Shown here piece after piece: positions 17,573-27,242 of a stretch of DNA of 64,000 nucleotides (position 1 is the first letter of the stretch; the number at the start of each line of letters is the position of its first letter). The DNA comes from Agrobacterium pusense (lineage in GTDB: Bacteria; Pseudomonadota; Alphaproteobacteria; Rhizobiales; Rhizobiaceae): assembly GCF_900102105.1 (NCBI RefSeq), contig NZ_FNBB01000003.1, forward strand, positions 434,001 through 498,000, read 5' to 3'. The notes beneath the pieces are model-generated. The model saw only the letters and a program-made list of their open reading frames with translations, had not been told where the DNA came from and did not search any database. Position numbers and translations under genes: made by a program.

Positions 17573-17911
17573 ATGGCCAAGGATACGCTTTTTTTGATCG
17601 CTCCCGGTTTTGAAGACCCCAAGCACCCCGGTGTCCGGTTCGTCTGCCCGCATTGTAACCAGATCGAGGGTCTGCTCGCCGCGTTTCCTGACCTTGCCGC
17701 TGGGATCGACGTCCAACGCGTCGGGTTCCAGCGCCCGCGTGAGGCGGTTATCGCCGCCGTGGGGGAGGAAAATCAGTCGCTGCCGCTGTTGATCTTCGCC
17801 GGCGACGCGCCTGCCGACGTCACGGTCAAGGGCGAGACGCATTTCATTCAGGACACCAAACGCATTTTGCAAATCCTCGCCGAGCGCCACGGGTTCCCGC
17901 AGCTGCACTGA
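17573..17911 (+). CDS. DUF3088-like small protein with a CPHC motif
   Basis: A 112-residue protein from the chosen start. It opens with KDTLFLIAPGFEDP and has VRFVCPHCNQIEGLL with Cys25 and Cys28 forming a CxxC pair, then LPLLIFAG and a C-terminal ILQILAERHG. The pattern recalls a thioredoxin-like fold and the DUF3088 family, recalled rather than searched. No catalytic role is established. It begins an operon with a binding protein (17951) and a DszA-family monooxygenase (19586). The Bacillus S-alkyl-cysteine operon also carries a small redoxin (YtnI), so a redox accessory role is possible. The start is uncertain: 17522 and 17561 are other in-frame choices. Confidence 0.65.
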   Translation: MAKDTLFLIAPGFEDPKHPGVRFVCPHCNQIEGLLAAFPDLAAGIDVQRVGFQRPREAVIAAVGEENQSLPLLIFAGDAPADVTVKGETHFIQDTKRILQILAERHGFPQLH

Positions 17912-17950
17912 GTTGCCGCACCCCGCATATCGGATTTTTCGGAGATAGAT

Positions 17951-19546
17951 ATGACCATTTCCAGACGCCAGTTTCATAAGATCGCACTTGCTGCCGGCGC
18001 ATTCGTGGCGCTCCCGGGCGGTTCTTTCGCCGCGGCCGAAGAGCCGGTTTCGGGCGGCACGCTCAAGATCGTTTATTTTCCTGAGCCGACCCAGCTCGTG
18101 GCCATCAATACCAGTGCGGGCGGACCGCAGTTCATCGGCTCGAAGATTTATGATGGGCTTCTGACCTATGACTATGAGCTTTCTCCGAAGCCGAGCCTCG
18201 CCAGGGAATGGAGCGTATCGGGGGACGGACTGGAATATGTTTTCCACCTCCAGCCGAAGGCCAAATTCCATGACGGCAAACCGGTAACATCGGCGGATGT
18301 GGAATTTTCCATCCTGCGGCTGAAAGAGGCCCATCCGCGCGGTCGGGCGACGTTCGCGAATGTCGAACGCGTCGATACTTCCGATCCGCTGGTCGCGAAG
18401 GTGAAGCTCTCCAAGCCGGCGCCGGGCCTGATCACCGCGCTCGCGTCGTCTGAATCGCCAATCGTGCCGAAGCACATCTTCGAAACCTTCAAACCGACCG
18501 ACAATCCCAAGCCTGCCCAGATCATCGGCAGCGGCCCCTTCGTGCTCAAGGAATGGGTGCCCGGCAGCCATATCCTGCTGGAGAAAAATGCCGACTACTG
18601 GGATGCGCCGCGCCCCTATCTGGAGCGCGTCATCATTCGCCTCATCAACGATGCGGGCGCCCGCGCGGCGGCGCTGGAAACCGGGGAAGGGGATATTGGC
18701 CCCAACCCTGTGGCGCTCGCCGATCTGGAGCGGCTGAAAGCAATCCCGACACTGAAGGTGGATGACCGCATCTATGCCTATGCCGGCCAGCAGAACCAGC
18801 TGGTCATCAATCTGGAGAACGAATATCTGAAGGAACTGAAGGTCCGGCAGGCTATTGCCCACGCCATCGATGTTCCGGCGTTGATCGATACCGTGCTTTA
18901 CGGTTACGCCGTGCCATCGCCGACGCCGATCAGCCCCGGTCTTGCGAAGTTTCACAATCCCGATATCGGTTTTGCCAAGTTCGACGTCGCGCAGGCGGAA
19001 AAATTGCTGGATGAGGCGGGTTTCCCGCGCAAGGAGGGCGGCAAGCGCTTCAAGCTCCGCGTCACCACCAACCCGTTCAATCCGCAGACCTATTCGGATT
19101 TCATCGCGCAGGCGCTGTCGAAGATCGGGATTGAGGCCGATATCCAGAAATTCGATTTCGGCACCTATGTGAAGGTGGTCTACACTGACCGCGCCTGGGA
19201 CCTTTCGGTGGAATCCCTGTCCAACACTTTCGATCCGACGGCCGGCGTCCAGCGCGTCTACTGGAGCAAGAACTTCAAGATCGGCCTGCCATTCTCAAAT
19301 GCCAGCCACTACGCCAATCCGGAGGTGGATCGGCTGCTGGAAGCGGCGGCCGTGGAGCCTGACATCGAGAAACGCGCTGCCTTCTTCAAGGAATTTCAGG
19401 CCGTTGTCGCGAAAGATCTTCCCGTCATCAATCTCGTCGCACCCATCCAGCCGGTCGTCGGCAGCGTGCGCATCAAGGATTATGCGACGGGGGCCGAAGG
19501 TCTCGGCGGCAATCTGGCCAGGGCATGGCTGACGAAGGAGGCGTGA
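17951..19546 (+). CDS. Peptide-type ABC substrate-binding protein with Tat signal
   Basis: A 531-residue family 5 binding protein. MTISRRQFHKIALAAG is a strong twin-arginine motif (SRRxFxK), and cleavage probably follows SFAAA near residue 28. The body has KAKFHDGKPVTSADVEFSIL, GSGPFVLKEWVPGSHI and VRQAIAHAIDVPALI. Export in folded form fits the Tat route. It resembles the binding proteins at 15530 and 28497 (shared YYFPEP-like opening strand, FDPTAGVQRVYWSKNF near the C-terminus) and probably shares their permease. It lies 39 bases after the DUF3088 gene and 39 bases before the DszA-family gene. Confidence 0.88.
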   Translation: MTISRRQFHKIALAAGAFVALPGGSFAAAEEPVSGGTLKIVYFPEPTQLVAINTSAGGPQFIGSKIYDGLLTYDYELSPKPSLAREWSVSGDGLEYVFHLQPKAKFHDGKPVTSADVEFSILRLKEAHPRGRATFANVERVDTSDPLVAKVKLSKPAPGLITALASSESPIVPKHIFETFKPTDNPKPAQIIGSGPFVLKEWVPGSHILLEKNADYWDAPRPYLERVIIRLINDAGARAAALETGEGDIGPNPVALADLERLKAIPTLKVDDRIYAYAGQQNQLVINLENEYLKELKVRQAIAHAIDVPALIDTVLYGYAVPSPTPISPGLAKFHNPDIGFAKFDVAQAEKLLDEAGFPRKEGGKRFKLRVTTNPFNPQTYSDFIAQALSKIGIEADIQKFDFGTYVKVVYTDRAWDLSVESLSNTFDPTAGVQRVYWSKNFKIGLPFSNASHYANPEVDRLLEAAAVEPDIEKRAAFFKEFQAVVAKDLPVINLVAPIQPVVGSVRIKDYATGAEGLGGNLARAWLTKEA

Positions 19547-19585
19547 GCCGCCGCAGTTGGTTCTTAGAGCAGTGAGGTCATTTCC

Positions 19586-20938
19586 ATGAGCAGAAAATCC
19601 GAAAAGCTTGTTCTCAACGCCTTCATCTATCCGGGCGGACATCACGAAGCGGCCTGGCGGCATCCGGATTCGGAGCCGCACCGCGTCACCGATATCAGGC
19701 TTTATCAGGATATCGCCCGCAAGGCCGAGGCGGCGAAGCTGGATGCGATCTTCTTTGCCGATGCGCCGGTGCTGGATGCCAATATCCGCTATGCCGCCCG
19801 CCACCGGCTGGAGCCGATCACCATGCTGGCGGCGCTCGCTGCCGTCACCGAAAAGATCGGCTTCATCGCCACGGCGTCGACCACCTATTATGAGCCCTAT
19901 AATCTCGCCCGGCTGTTTGCCTCTGTTGATCATATCAGCGGCGGCCGTGTGGGCTGGAACATCGTTACGACCTCGGCGGATGCGGCTGCCGGCAACTTCA
20001 ATCTTCAGAAGCATCCGCCGCATGCCGATCGTTACCGTCAGGCCATCGAGTTCGTCGATGTGGTGACGAAGCTCTGGGACAGCTGGGAGGATGATGCCAT
20101 CGTCGCCGACAAGGAAAGCGGACTGTTTGCCGAAACAGACCGCATCCATCCCGCCAATCACGATGGCGAATTTTATCGGGTGCGGGGCGCACTGAATGTG
20201 CCGCGCTCACCGCAGGGCCGGCCAGTCTATGTTCAGGCAGGCTCCTCGGAGGAGGGCCGCGGTTTTGCCGCCCATTATGCCGAGGCAATCTTTACCGCGC
20301 ATCAGACTCTGGAGAGTGCGCGGTCTTTTTATTCCGACATCAAGCGGCGTGTGGCAGCCACGGGGCGCAATCCCGCCCATGTGAAAATCTTACCCGGCAT
20401 CAGCCCCTTCATCGCATCAACCGAAGAGGAGGCACGAAAACTTGAGGCCTCCTTCAACGATCTCATCCAGCCAGCATTTTCGCTTGGGCAATTGCAGCGC
20501 ATTACCGGCATAGACCTGTCATCGGCCGATCTCGACCGACCGCTGCCGCAGGAGGCCGTGGAAGCGACGCGCGCGCAGGCGAACAGCAGCCGCCATCAGC
20601 TGGTTCTCGACGTCATCGACCGTGAAAACCCGACGATCCGGCAATTGCTTCACCGGCTTGCCGGCGGGCGAGGTCACAAGGTCATATCAGGCACACCGGA
20701 ACAGGTAGCGGACTGGATAGAGACCTGGTTTCGCGAGGGTGCTGCCGACGGATTCAATATCATGCCGCCATGGCTGAATGGCGGGTTTGATCTCTTCGTG
20801 GACGAGGTGGTGCCGATCCTCAAACAACGAGGCCTCTTCCGCGAGGATTATGAGGGCGACACGCTGCGTGATCACTATGGCCTGCCACGGCCTGACAATA
20901 TTTACGTGGCGAGAGAGCCGCAAAAGGAACGCGCCTGA
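19586..20938 (+). CDS. LLM flavin monooxygenase of the NtaA/SnaA/DszA family
   Basis: A 450-residue protein with the family opening LVLNAFIYPGGHHEAAWRHP, KLDAIFFADAPVL, TEKIGFIATASTTYYEPYN, the HISGGRVGWNIVTT strand, GALNVPRSPQGRPV and the C-terminal DGFNIMPPWL. The group includes DszA, which opens dibenzothiophene sulfone to a sulfinate with FMNH2 and oxygen. Located downstream of a binding protein and the CPHC protein, and convergent with the LysR gene 16 bases away. Activity on a sulfone or thioether is inferred from context. Confidence 0.87.
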   Translation: MSRKSEKLVLNAFIYPGGHHEAAWRHPDSEPHRVTDIRLYQDIARKAEAAKLDAIFFADAPVLDANIRYAARHRLEPITMLAALAAVTEKIGFIATASTTYYEPYNLARLFASVDHISGGRVGWNIVTTSADAAAGNFNLQKHPPHADRYRQAIEFVDVVTKLWDSWEDDAIVADKESGLFAETDRIHPANHDGEFYRVRGALNVPRSPQGRPVYVQAGSSEEGRGFAAHYAEAIFTAHQTLESARSFYSDIKRRVAATGRNPAHVKILPGISPFIASTEEEARKLEASFNDLIQPAFSLGQLQRITGIDLSSADLDRPLPQEAVEATRAQANSSRHQLVLDVIDRENPTIRQLLHRLAGGRGHKVISGTPEQVADWIETWFREGAADGFNIMPPWLNGGFDLFVDEVVPILKQRGLFREDYEGDTLRDHYGLPRPDNIYVAREPQKERA

Positions 20939-20954
20939 GGTGGGGCGGGCGTGT

Positions 20955-21926
20955 TCAGGCGGCGGCTTCAAGGGAGCGCATATCCTCGCGCAACAGGGCG
21001 AGTAGAGATGCGATCTCCGGCAGCCGCCGCCTGTCAGGACTGGTCAGGAGGTGATAGCGGCTGGCGGTCGGCTGCGGCGAGCCAAAAGGAGCGATCAGGC
21101 GGCCGCTTTTCAGTTCTTCCGAAATCAGCGAATGACGCACCAGGCCTATGCCGTGCCCGGATGAGATCGCTTCTATCAGCGCGGTCTGGCGTGAAAAACG
21201 CGGACCAGTTGCGGAAAGCCTGAGCGGAATGCGGCAGGCGCGAAGCCAGTTCGCCCACTCAAACGCCGGGTCAAGGCCATTACCACGCAGCAGCGCAAAG
21301 CCGATATCACGCAACCGCTCCGGTTCGCCTGCAAGGCCATGGCGGGTTGCAAAATCCGGGGTGCAGACGGCGCTGACGGTGTCGGGAAATAGCGGTTCAT
21401 GAATGAAGCCGGGAATTTGGGCGGCGGTGGCGACGATGGCGCAATCGGCATCAAAATGGGTGAGATCGACGGTATCGCCCTCGATGGATTCGATCGAAAG
21501 TTCGACGTCTCCGAGAGCCGGAACGATGCTGCCCAGCCGCGGCGCCAGCCAGCGGGCGGCAAAGCAACCTTCCGCCAGAACTTTCAACTGCGGCCGCGCA
21601 TTCGAAACCATCAGGTCGGAAAGACTGCCGATCATGGTCTCGAAAGCATCCGCCAGACCGGGATAAAGCGCGCTGCCGGCATCGGTCAGCACCAATTCAC
21701 CGCGCTGGCGGCTGAAAAGCGGCTGGCCGAGATGGGTTTCGAGAATGCGGACCTGCTGTCCGATGGCAGCGGTCGAAACATGCAGCTCCTCCGCCGCGCG
21801 TGAGAAGCTGGCGTGGCGGGCAGCCACGACAAAGGCGCGCAGGGCCGTCAACGGCGGCAGCCGGGAAAGCGTCGGCAGGCGAAAAGCTGTCCGGCCCCCG
21901 GCGGGAGCGACAAACTCCGTTCTCAT
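20955..21926 (-). CDS. LysR-family transcriptional regulator (GcvA-like)
   Basis: A 323-residue regulator. The start at 21926 follows AAAGGAGAAGC; the frame runs further back to 22013 without a better site. The winged helix-turn-helix occupies about residues 20-80 (PPLTALRAFVVAARHASFSRAAEELHVS region), and the rest is a two-lobed inducer domain. It is the last gene of the minus-strand run 28228-20955, 31 bases after the DszC-like gene, so it probably controls this transporter/oxygenase operon and perhaps the divergent one at 28497. Its inducer is unknown. Confidence 0.88.
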   Translation of the reverse strand: MRTEFVAPAGGRTAFRLPTLSRLPPLTALRAFVVAARHASFSRAAEELHVSTAAIGQQVRILETHLGQPLFSRQRGELVLTDAGSALYPGLADAFETMIGSLSDLMVSNARPQLKVLAEGCFAARWLAPRLGSIVPALGDVELSIESIEGDTVDLTHFDADCAIVATAAQIPGFIHEPLFPDTVSAVCTPDFATRHGLAGEPERLRDIGFALLRGNGLDPAFEWANWLRACRIPLRLSATGPRFSRQTALIEAISSGHGIGLVRHSLISEELKSGRLIAPFGSPQPTASRYHLLTSPDRRRLPEIASLLALLREDMRSLEAAA

Positions 21927-21957
21927 TGCTGCTTCTCCTTTGGCGGCTTCCGCACAG

Positions 21958-23196
21958 TCAGAACACCCGGCCTTCCCTGAGATGTGTCGTGGTGCCGTTG
22001 AGATAATAATCACCGATCACCCGCGCCTTGTGGGCAAGCGGATTGTGATTGTAGACCGTGCGGATATTGCGCCAGTGGCGGTCGAAATTCCGGTCGCTCG
22101 ATGTCGCCGAGCCGCCGCCCAGTTCATAAAGGTTGGTGGCAACGGTCAGCGACAGCTGCGAGGCAATGATCTGGGTGCGGGCAGTGGCGAGCGAGCCTTC
22201 CAGCAAGGCCGCCTCGATCGCCTCTTCATCGCCGGTGGCGAAGGCGGCCGCGGTGCGGTCGAGCGTTCGGGCTGCTTCGCGGATAAGGGTTTTCACCGCG
22301 AAGGCGCCGGCGCTGATTTCGCCGAGCATCTTTTGCACGAAGGGGTCCTGATTGGCGGTTTCGGCACTGCTGTGAAGCGTGGTGCGCGCCTGGCGCAAAA
22401 CATACTCGACACCGTCATTCAGCGCGCCCTGAACGGCGCCGGCGGCCGAGGCGGCAAGGTGCAGCTGCCGCATGGCCGAACTGTGCCGGCCAATCTGGCT
22501 GCCGAGCTTACGGGTCGTCAATTCATGCGGCAGAACCTCGATATTCTCCAGTAGCACGCCGCCGCTCGCTGTCATGCGCTGGCCCATGCTGTCCCAGTCA
22601 TCGAGGATGGTGATACCCTGGCGATCAAGCGGAATGAGCACGCCGATTGGTTGCTCGTCATCGCCGATAGCGCTGAAAGTGCCAAAATCGGCAAAGGCGG
22701 TGCCGGTTGCATACCATTTGCGACCGTTCAGCCGGTAACGGTCGCCATCGGCGCTGAGCCGTGTGGTGATTTCGCCGGGGCGCTTGGTGCCCTGTTCGGT
22801 GCTGGCACCGGCGAAAAGCTTGCCCGCAAGCACGTGTTCGAGATGCCGCCGGTCTTCCAGCTCGATGGGTGCGAGAGCGAGGTTTTCGGTAAAATTGAAA
22901 TGGCTGCGAAGCGCGTGCGGAATATTACTGTCGGCTTCGCCGAGGATCATCAGCACCTCGATATAGTCCGCAATCGAGCCGCCCGGTCCGCCCTTGGCTT
23001 CGGGAATACGCAATGTACCGATCTTCGCCTCCTTGATGAGGGCGAAGATATCGTAAGGAAGTTCCCGCTGGCGTTCGCGGCGGGCGGCATCCTTTGCTGC
23101 GATAGCCGCAATGTCCTTTGCCCGGGCCAGAATCTCGTCACGGCTCGGTACGCCGGAATTGTCGGTGGTGGTTGTCTGCAGTTTCGGAGTGGACAT
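21958..23196 (-). CDS. DszC/SfnB-like flavin monooxygenase of acyl-CoA dehydrogenase fold
   Basis: A 412-residue protein. N-terminal and middle domains are those of acyl-CoA dehydrogenases (GTLRIPEAKGGPGG, LRSHFNFTEN, YRLNGRKWYATGT). The C-terminal segment HWRNIRTVYNHNPLAHKAR replaces the dehydrogenase end and matches the WRNVRT...HDP segment of the dibenzothiophene monooxygenase DszC, including the position of its active-site His391; the SHFN histidine lines up with His92. DszC-type enzymes use FMNH2 to oxidise sulfur to sulfoxide and sulfone. The start at 23196 is chosen over 23250 on family length. It follows the aldo/keto reductase gene and a stem-loop in the same operon. Confidence 0.82.
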   Translation of the reverse strand: MSTPKLQTTTTDNSGVPSRDEILARAKDIAAIAAKDAARRERQRELPYDIFALIKEAKIGTLRIPEAKGGPGGSIADYIEVLMILGEADSNIPHALRSHFNFTENLALAPIELEDRRHLEHVLAGKLFAGASTEQGTKRPGEITTRLSADGDRYRLNGRKWYATGTAFADFGTFSAIGDDEQPIGVLIPLDRQGITILDDWDSMGQRMTASGGVLLENIEVLPHELTTRKLGSQIGRHSSAMRQLHLAASAAGAVQGALNDGVEYVLRQARTTLHSSAETANQDPFVQKMLGEISAGAFAVKTLIREAARTLDRTAAAFATGDEEAIEAALLEGSLATARTQIIASQLSLTVATNLYELGGGSATSSDRNFDRHWRNIRTVYNHNPLAHKARVIGDYYLNGTTTHLREGRVF

Positions 23197-23223
23197 TGCG
23201 GTTTTCCCTGAGCGGATGTGAGG

Positions 23224-23248
23224 GCCTGCGGCACAGCGCGCCGCAGGC
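23224..23248 (-). other. Intercistronic stem-loop between reductase and DszC-like genes
   Basis: A perfect 9-bp stem (GCCTGCGGC/GCCGCAGGC) with a 7-base loop and no T run on the minus strand. It lies in the 68-base gap inside the operon and may protect the upstream transcript or modulate expression. Confidence 0.5.
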
Positions 23249-23264
23249 ATGTTCTTCTGGACGA

Positions 23265-24320
23265 TCAGGCGACCGCGCGCGGCTTGAGCGCCGGGCGGTG
23301 CGCGGCTTCAAGATTGCGCGGCACACGGCCTTCGACGGGGTGGCTCGGATCGTTGAAACCGGGTGTGGAGGGATGGCCTGTCGTGACGAGGCTGTCGACC
23401 AACGCTTCATCTTCCGCATCGATCTTCACATCGAGTGCGCGAATATATCCGTCCCAATGCTCTTCGGTGCGCGGGCCAGTGATGGCGGCGGTGACGAACT
23501 TATTGTTCAGCACCCAGGCGAGCGCAAAATCCGCCGCTGAAACACCTTTCGAAGCGGCATGGGCCGCGACCTTCTGGGCGATCTCGACCGATTCCGGACG
23601 CCATTCCGTTTCCAAAACGCGTTTGTCGCCACGGCCAACGCGGGTATCGGCGCCGGGCTGTTCGCCAGGCTGGTATTTGCCGGTCAGCACGCCGCGGGCG
23701 AGGGGCGAATAGGAGACTACGCCAAGGCCGTAATGATTGGCCGCCGGCAACTGTTCGGCTTCGGCCGTGCGGTTGACGATGTTGTAGAGCGGCTGGCTGG
23801 CAACCGGCCGGTCGATGCCGAGCTGGTCGGCCAGATGCGAAATTTCGGCGATGCGCCAGCCGCGGAAATTCGACACGCCGAAATAGCGCAGCTTGCCGGC
23901 GCGGATGAGATCGGCGATGGCGCGAACCGGCTCTTCCAGCGGCGCATCGAACACGGCGCGGTGGAAATAGAGGATGTCAATGTAATCGGTGTTGAGGCGG
24001 CGCAGCGAATTTTCGACCGTTTCGATCACCCATTTGCGCGAATGGCCGCCAAGGTTCGGGCCCTTGGTATGGGAGTTGACGAATTTCGTCGCCAGCACCC
24101 AGTGATCGCGACTGTACTTGATACCGCGACCGACGACTTCTTCCGACTTGCCGTCGTGATAGACATCGGCGGTGTCGATGAAATTGATGCCCTGTTCGCG
24201 AGCCTTGTCGATGATGCGGAAGGCCACGTCATCCGGCGTCGGGCCTCCGAACATCATCGTGCCGAGGCTCAGCGGTGAAACTTTCAGCGCGCTGCGTCCG
24301 AGATAGCGATAGTCGACCAT
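23265..24320 (-). CDS. Aldo/keto reductase
   Basis: A 351-residue NADP-dependent barrel enzyme. The catalytic tetrad is visible as Asp49 and Tyr54 (FIDTADVY), Lys79 (LATKF) and His120 (ILYFH). The C-terminal VLNNKFVTAAITGPRTEEH carries cofactor-binding residues. It is most like YhdN/Tas-type reductases of bacterial origin. It lies 18 bases downstream of the DppF-like ATPase gene and upstream of the DszC-like gene, so it may reduce a carbonyl product (for example an aldehyde released by oxidative C-S cleavage). That role is an inference. Confidence 0.9.
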   Translation of the reverse strand: MVDYRYLGRSALKVSPLSLGTMMFGGPTPDDVAFRIIDKAREQGINFIDTADVYHDGKSEEVVGRGIKYSRDHWVLATKFVNSHTKGPNLGGHSRKWVIETVENSLRRLNTDYIDILYFHRAVFDAPLEEPVRAIADLIRAGKLRYFGVSNFRGWRIAEISHLADQLGIDRPVASQPLYNIVNRTAEAEQLPAANHYGLGVVSYSPLARGVLTGKYQPGEQPGADTRVGRGDKRVLETEWRPESVEIAQKVAAHAASKGVSAADFALAWVLNNKFVTAAITGPRTEEHWDGYIRALDVKIDAEDEALVDSLVTTGHPSTPGFNDPSHPVEGRVPRNLEAAHRPALKPRAVA

Positions 24321-24338
24321 TATGGTTGCTCCTTCAGT

Positions 24339-25274
24339 TTATTGGGCATGGTGGCAGGCCACGGCGTGGTTCTTGCCGAAAAGGGTATAGTCAGGTGCTT
24401 TTTCGCGACAGAGATCGGTGGCGAGCGGGCAGCGTGTATGAAACCGGCAGCCGGATGGCGGATTGTGCGGGCTCGGCAGATCGCCGGAAATGGGGGCCGC
24501 CTGCTTGCGGCGGGCGGGATCGGGAACGGCGGCGAGAAGCGCGCGGGTATAGGGGTGTTTCGGGGATGCCCAGAGTTCCGATGTGGGCGCGCTTTCGACG
24601 ATCTTGCCAAGATACATGACCAGCACACGATCGGAAAAATAACGCACCACGGAAAGGTCGTGCGAGACGAAGAGATAGGACAGCGAAAGCCGCTTCTTCA
24701 TCTCCACCAGAAGATTGAGAATCTGCGCCTGTATCGAAAGATCGAGCGCCGAGACCGGCTCGTCACAGACGACCAGTTCCGGTTCCAGAACAAGTGCGCG
24801 GGCAATGCCGATACGCTGGCGCTGGCCGCCCGAGAATTCATGCGGATAACGGTCGAGTGAATCCGCCGGCAGGCCCACCTGCGCGACGATGGCTTCAACG
24901 ATCTCCCGCTGGCGGGCCCGGTCTCCTATGCCGTGGACCTTCAACGGCCCGGTAAGGATGGTGCGCACCGTCTGGCGGGGATTGAGCGAGGCAAAAGGAT
25001 CCTGAAAGATCATCTGGATGCGGCGGCGAATGCCGCGCAGTTCGGACGATGTCATTGCGGTCACATCCGCACCCTTGAAGGTGATCCTGCCGGAAGACGG
25101 TTCGACCAGTCGCATCAGGGACTTGCCGAGCGAAGACTTGCCGCAACCGGATTCGCCCACCAGGGCAACGGTTTCACCCGCCTCGATATCGAGCGACACG
25201 TCATCGACGGCGCGCACCGTGCCGCGTCCGCCCGTATAATGGGTGGAAAGACTATGCACCGACAAGAGCGCCAT
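24339..25274 (-). CDS. Peptide-type ABC transporter ATP-binding protein (DppF-like)
   Basis: A 311-residue ATPase with Walker A GESGCGKSS (a serine replacing the usual last threonine), Q-loop FQDPFASLNP, signature FSGGQRQR, Walker B VVCDEPVSALD (Val in place of the usual Thr) and H-loop VSHD. The C-terminal four-cysteine-like oligopeptide tail (CRFHTRCPLATDLC) is present. The start at 25274 follows AGGAGA. It overlaps the DppD-like gene by 23 bases. It is the fourth gene of the 28228-20955 operon. Confidence 0.9.
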   Translation of the reverse strand: MALLSVHSLSTHYTGGRGTVRAVDDVSLDIEAGETVALVGESGCGKSSLGKSLMRLVEPSSGRITFKGADVTAMTSSELRGIRRRIQMIFQDPFASLNPRQTVRTILTGPLKVHGIGDRARQREIVEAIVAQVGLPADSLDRYPHEFSGGQRQRIGIARALVLEPELVVCDEPVSALDLSIQAQILNLLVEMKKRLSLSYLFVSHDLSVVRYFSDRVLVMYLGKIVESAPTSELWASPKHPYTRALLAAVPDPARRKQAAPISGDLPSPHNPPSGCRFHTRCPLATDLCREKAPDYTLFGKNHAVACHHAQ

Positions 25275-26250
25275 TGGGTATCTCCTGAGATGTTGGAGCA
25301 ACGAAGGGGCAGGCGGCGTAACGGCCGTCTGAAATCTGCCTCAGCGGTGGTACATACTGCCCGCAGAAGCCGCGGGCGCTCGGACAGCGCGGCCGGAAGG
25401 CGCAGCCGCGTTCCCCCGTGGCGGAAACGATGGAGCCGGGAATTTCGATGAGCGGCCCATCGCGATAATGCTGGCCGTCTTCGGCGCGCGGCGAGGCGGC
25501 AAGCAGGCCACGCGTATAGGGGTGGTAGGGATTGGAGAAAACCGGTTCCGGCAGCCCTTCCTCCACCTTGCGTCCGGCATACATGACCATCACCCGGTCC
25601 GCCCATTGCGCCACGATGCCGAGATCGTGGGTGATGAGGATGACGGCCATGTTGAGATCACGGCGCAGATTGTCGAGCAGCTGGAGTATCTGCGCCTGTA
25701 TCGTCACGTCGAGCGCCGTCGTTGCCTCGTCGGCAATCAGCAGTTTCGGATTGCAGGCAACGCCGATGGCGATCATCACGCGCTGACGCATACCGCCGGA
25801 CAGCTGGTGCGGATAATCATCCACTCTAAGGCTGGCATCGGGAATGTTGACGAGGTCTAGGAGCTCAATGGCCCGTTTGCGGGCCTGATGTCGATCGATC
25901 TTCTCATGGATGCGCAGCACCTCGATGATCTGTTCGCCAACGGTCAGAACCGGGTTCAGCGAGGTCATAGGCTCCTGAAAGATCATGCCGATATCGCGAC
26001 CGCGAATGCCGCGCCATTGTTTTTCCGAAAGCGGCAGCAGATCGCGCCCTTCGAGCAGAACCCGCCCGCCCGTCTTGGCGTGGGAGGGCAGGAGGCCGAT
26101 CAGGCCGAGCGCCGTCAGGGATTTGCCCGAGCCGCTCTCTCCGACGATCGCGAGCATTTCACCGGGGCTGACATCGAAACTGACGCCTTTGACGGGCTGG
26201 GCAGAGCCGAAGCTGACGGAGAGATCATGGACTTCAATCAGTTTGCTCAT
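25252..26250 (-). CDS. Peptide-type ABC transporter ATP-binding protein (DppD-like)
   Basis: A 332-residue ATPase with Walker [11 protein letters not shown]-loop [10 protein letters not shown], signature LSGGMRQR, Walker [12 protein letters not shown] and H-loop ITHD. The C-terminal tail contains [15 protein letters not shown], as in OppD/DppD. The start at 26250 is used because it overlaps the end of the permease gene and begins family homology; the frame upstream to 26409 reads through that gene. Confidence 0.9.
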   Translation of the reverse strand: MSKLIEVHDLSVSFGSAQPVKGVSFDVSPGEMLAIVGESGSGKSLTALGLIGLLPSHAKTGGRVLLEGRDLLPLSEKQWRGIRGRDIGMIFQEPMTSLNPVLTVGEQIIEVLRIHEKIDRHQARKRAIELLDLVNIPDASLRVDDYPHQLSGGMRQRVMIAIGVACNPKLLIADEATTALDVTIQAQILQLLDNLRRDLNMAVILITHDLGIVAQWADRVMVMYAGRKVEEGLPEPVFSNPYHPYTRGLLAASPRAEDGQHYRDGPLIEIPGSIVSATGERGCAFRPRCPSARGFCGQYVPPLRQISDGRYAACPFVAPTSQEIPNGALVGA

Positions 26251-27242
26251 CGGCGTTCCTCCGAAAAACGGGGGTTGAGCGCATCGTTGAGGCCATCGCT
26301 GATGAGGTTCAGCGAAATGACGGTGAAGACGATGGCGAGGCCGGGAAGGGCGGTCAGATACCAGGCGGTACGGATGACATCGCGGCCGGACCCGATCATC
26401 GAACCCCATGAAACGCGGTTGGGGTCACCAAGGCCCATGAAGGAAAGTGCTGCTTCCATGAGGATTGCGCCCGCCACCATGACCGAGGAGGTGACGATGA
26501 TCGGCGGCAGCGCGTTGGGCAGGATTTCCTGAAACACGATGCGCGCATGGCCGTAACCGAGGCTGCGCGCGGCAAGCACGTAGTCCTTCTCGCGGATGGC
26601 GCGGAATTCCGCGCGGGTGAGGCGTGCCACCAGTGGCCAGGTGATGATGCCGATCGCCGAGGTGACCGTGGTGACTGAAGGCTGGGCGATGGCGACGAGC
26701 ACGACCAGCAGCACGAAATTCGGCAAGGTCTGGAAGATTTCGATGAGCTTGACGAGGATATCGTCAATGATGCCGCCGAAATAACCGGCGAAAGCGCCAA
26801 CCGCGATGCCGATGGTGAGCCCGATCAGTGTCGCCACGACACCGACGGTGAGTGAGATGCGCGCACCATGCACGATGCCTGCCAGAACATCCCGGCCCAT
26901 GGAATCTGTGCCAAGCGGATAGGCCGCGTTCTGGCCGGGCCACAGGAACGGGCGGGCCACCATTTCCAGGGGATCGCCGGGATAGATCAAGGGGGCGATC
27001 AGCGCGGTAACGATGACGGTCGCGAGAAACAGCAGCCCTACGATGGCGTTGGGATTGGTGAGGAAGATTTTCAGTTCCCGCCGCAGGCCGCGCCGGGGCA
27101 CGGAAACGGAGCGGGCCGAGAGCGCATCCGGCGCATGGATATAGGGCCAGGTCTTTTCTTCGGGCTTCTTCGGTTTGGGGCTGGTTTCTTCAGCGCCGAG
27201 TTCGGCCGTGTCGAGAACCGCTGATGTATGGGAGGAATTCAT
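26247..27242 (-). CDS. Peptide-type ABC transporter permease (DppC-like)
   Basis: A 331-residue permease. An unusually long, charged cytoplasmic N-terminus of about 65 residues (KPKKPEEKTW region) precedes the first membrane helix. Then come PLGTDSMGRDVLAGIVHGAR, several helices and the EAA loop (DYVLAARSLGYGHAR). Starts and stops overlap on both sides (ATGA with the DppD-like gene), showing tight coupling in the operon. Confidence 0.9.
   Translation of the reverse strand: MNSSHTSAVLDTAELGAEETSPKPKKPEEKTWPYIHAPDALSARSVSVPRRGLRRELKIFLTNPNAIVGLLFLATVIVTALIAPLIYPGDPLEMVARPFLWPGQNAAYPLGTDSMGRDVLAGIVHGARISLTVGVVATLIGLTIGIAVGAFAGYFGGIIDDILVKLIEIFQTLPNFVLLVVLVAIAQPSVTTVTSAIGIITWPLVARLTRAEFRAIREKDYVLAARSLGYGHARIVFQEILPNALPPIIVTSSVMVAGAILMEAALSFMGLGDPNRVSWGSMIGSGRDVIRTAWYLTALPGLAIVFTVISLNLISDGLNDALNPRFSEERR

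Noticed and set aside
17459..18955. Long minus-strand open frame (498 codons) opposite the binding protein gene
   Set aside because: It lies antisense to a clear family 5 binding protein, is rich in Arg/Asp/Gly as expected for a shadow frame in high-GC DNA, and spans a gene start and the DUF3088 gene.
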